Source: Mallotus nudiflorus (lineage: Eukaryota; Streptophyta; Magnoliopsida; Malpighiales; Euphorbiaceae). From it: a stretch of 64,000 nucleotides of DNA. The notes under the pieces were generated by a model that was not told the DNA's origin, made no database searches, and saw only the letters and a list, made by a program, of their open reading frames with translations. Below are positions 62,373 through 64,000 of this stretch, piece by piece; the stretch's first letter is position 1, and each line of letters opens with the position of its first letter. The position numbers and the translations under genes are program-made. Location: the NCBI GenBank assembly GCA_947683625.1, contig CANTUR010000795.1, positions 62,001 to 126,000 on the forward strand, read 5' to 3'.

Positions 62373-64000
62373 ATGACTTCCAATCCACCACCAATCTCAA
62401 CCCTAGATACGCAAATTAACCCATTAGCCATTGTTCCTCTAATTAACCTGTCAGTACCCATCCAACTAATAATCCTATCAGCACCTTTTCAACATGTCGA
62501 ACCCTTATCACAGGCTCCCCTTGAAGCATATACTATAACTGGTAATACCTAAGGATGGCCAACATTAGGCAATGACTTCCCTTATTATGCTCCTATGCAG
62601 CATAACAGTAAACCTATACCCTTCCCAAGTTTGCCAGAAACCCCTGCTATAAACACTCCAAACCTAACACACAGTAACCTACATACTCAACCTACCTCTA
62701 TTAAGTAAAGAAGCAATGATTCAAAACCCCCAAACCCATATGCTCATGATGCAACAACAACTGAATGCCTTGATTCAATACAGTAATCCCGGAATAGCTC
62801 ATCTAAAAAATAATGTAGCAATACCAACAGTAACTCTAAATATGTCTGGTGAAAATAGAGAGGGTTATAAAGCTCTGGAAGGAGAATCTAGCACAATCAT
62901 TTCGGCCCTAAATGACTCAAAGATAGCTCAAAAAGTTGAAAAATTTATGCATAAAGCTTGTATTAGACCAATGAAAGAAGATTAGTGCATTTTAAAAGGA
63001 AAGACACCCTTTATAAGTAAAATAATCAGGATAAAGATCCCAACCAAGTTCATAATGCCTCAGTTAGACCAGTTTGATGGAACCGGGGATCCAATTAACC
63101 ACATATCCTCATTTAAGACTAGGATCCTGCTTCATAATGTAAATGATGGAATCATGTGCAAAGTCTTTCCTAGTACACTTACCAAGAATGCTCAGAAGTG
63201 GTTCCACTAGCTTCTTGAGAAATCTATTTCATCCTTTGAGGAATTAGATGAGAAATTTTAGACTCTATTTATCACTAATGTTCCTCCTACCAAAAATATC
63301 AATGATATTCAAATGTGTAGAAAAGAGGCTACAGAGTCATTAAAAAGTTATTTGGACAGATTTAATAAAGTAGTTAGGCAAATTGAAAACCTAATTTATG
63401 AAGTAACCATAAAGGCCTTGAAGAATGAGACCTAGATAGGGAAGCTCAAAGAGAAGATCATGAGCAAGGAACCTAGCACCTTTGTTAAGGTAATGGCTAT
63501 GGCAATAAAGATGATAAAAATGGACAAAGATAGAAGGATACGCTGCGATGATGAGAAATCACCTATCAGAAAAGATGAAAGGTCAGAACTAAGAAGGCCT
63601 AAATTTCATTAAACAAACTTCAAAAACTTAATGGAAGGATTCAGAAAGGAGGCGGAGAGGTACACACCACTAAACACCTCTAGATTTAAAATCCTTATGT
63701 GAATCAGACAAAGTGGGTTAGGCATAACACCAGCTAGAAGGCTAAGTCCAACCAGGAGGGCCATACAAGATAGGAGGTTCTATTATCAATACCATTAGGA
63801 CTATGGGCATGAGACTAAGGCATGTCAAGAATTGAAGAATACTATAGAAAAGTTAATGTAGAATGGGAAACTCGGCAACTTCACTAACATGACTAAAAGA
63901 GACCAAAAGCCAAATAATCAAGATAGAGATAAGCTAGAGCAAAAGAAATCTCATAATAAAGTAGCTGGAGTCATCAATATGATTATTAAAAAAGAAGTAA
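62373..64000 (+). pseudogene. Tat gag, second copy
   Basis: Gag from ATG 62373 (MTSNPPPISTLDTQ) running off the right edge. Landmarks in order: YYAPMQHNS; the 62716-62985 frame with GESSTIISALNDSKIAQKVE; CKVFPSTLTKNAQKWFH; NINDIQMCRKEATESLKSYL; VKVMAMAIKMIKM; RYTPLNTSRFKI; a degenerate knuckle near 63780-63840. At least seven in-frame stops (for example after NAQKWFH and DEKF). It is the uninterrupted counterpart of the gag split by the solo LTR at 13869-17116, and shows what was there before. Confidence 0.82.

Overview
This is a stretch of plant nuclear DNA, almost certainly from a eudicot. The evidence is intron-containing genes of plant type (a copper-transporting P1B-ATPase of the HMA5 class and a theta-class glutathione S-transferase), plant LTR-retrotransposon lineages (chromovirus/Tekay-like, Tat, Athila, Ty1/copia), a tRNA-derived SINE, MITEs and very AT-rich intergenic DNA. 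I cannot name the species. There are no bacterial operons, CRISPR arrays or phage genes.

Layout. 1-10020: a chromovirus-like Ty3/gypsy complex on the + strand (gag-PR-RT fragment, truncated LTR, PBS, collapsed interior, PPT, 3.36-kb LTR). It was inserted into a Tat-lineage gypsy element that runs on the - strand from 18580 down to 10021 and leaves the window's view there. The Tat element carries an antisense coiled-coil ORF at 10021-10798 and is itself split by a 3.25-kb solo LTR (13869-17116, TSD GCTAC). The Tat element sits in a broken HMA5 exon (18581-18785). 18970-37017: a dead theta-class GST gene (+), cut in exon 2 by an 11-kb Athila element (19209-30081) and in intron 5 by an old copia element (31150-36190). 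37419-40164: an HMA5 paralogue (-) with every exon open but all major catalytic motifs lost. 40165-45529: AT-rich DNA with two minisatellites and an RNase H fragment. 45530-52078: an inverted-repeat MITE split by a young copia element (45792-51986). 54266-58701: an apparently intact six-exon HMA5 gene (-). 58702-61904: promoter region, a MULE-type MITE, a SINE, poly-T tracts and a tandem repeat. 61905-64000: LTR and gag of a second Tat copy (+).

How the genes relate. Three HMA5-derived sequences in the same orientation (fragment, catalytically dead full-length paralogue, intact gene) form a local duplication series, with the GST gene lying between two of them. Only the HMA5 gene at 54266-58701 looks like a working gene, expected to pump Cu(I) out of the cytosol. 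The dead paralogue is the most interesting locus: 792 codons without a stop over five correctly phased exons, yet TGE, DKTGT, CPC, GDGxxND and both metal-binding CxxC domains are gone. Most other features are retroelement remains, and their nesting gives a relative order of insertion.
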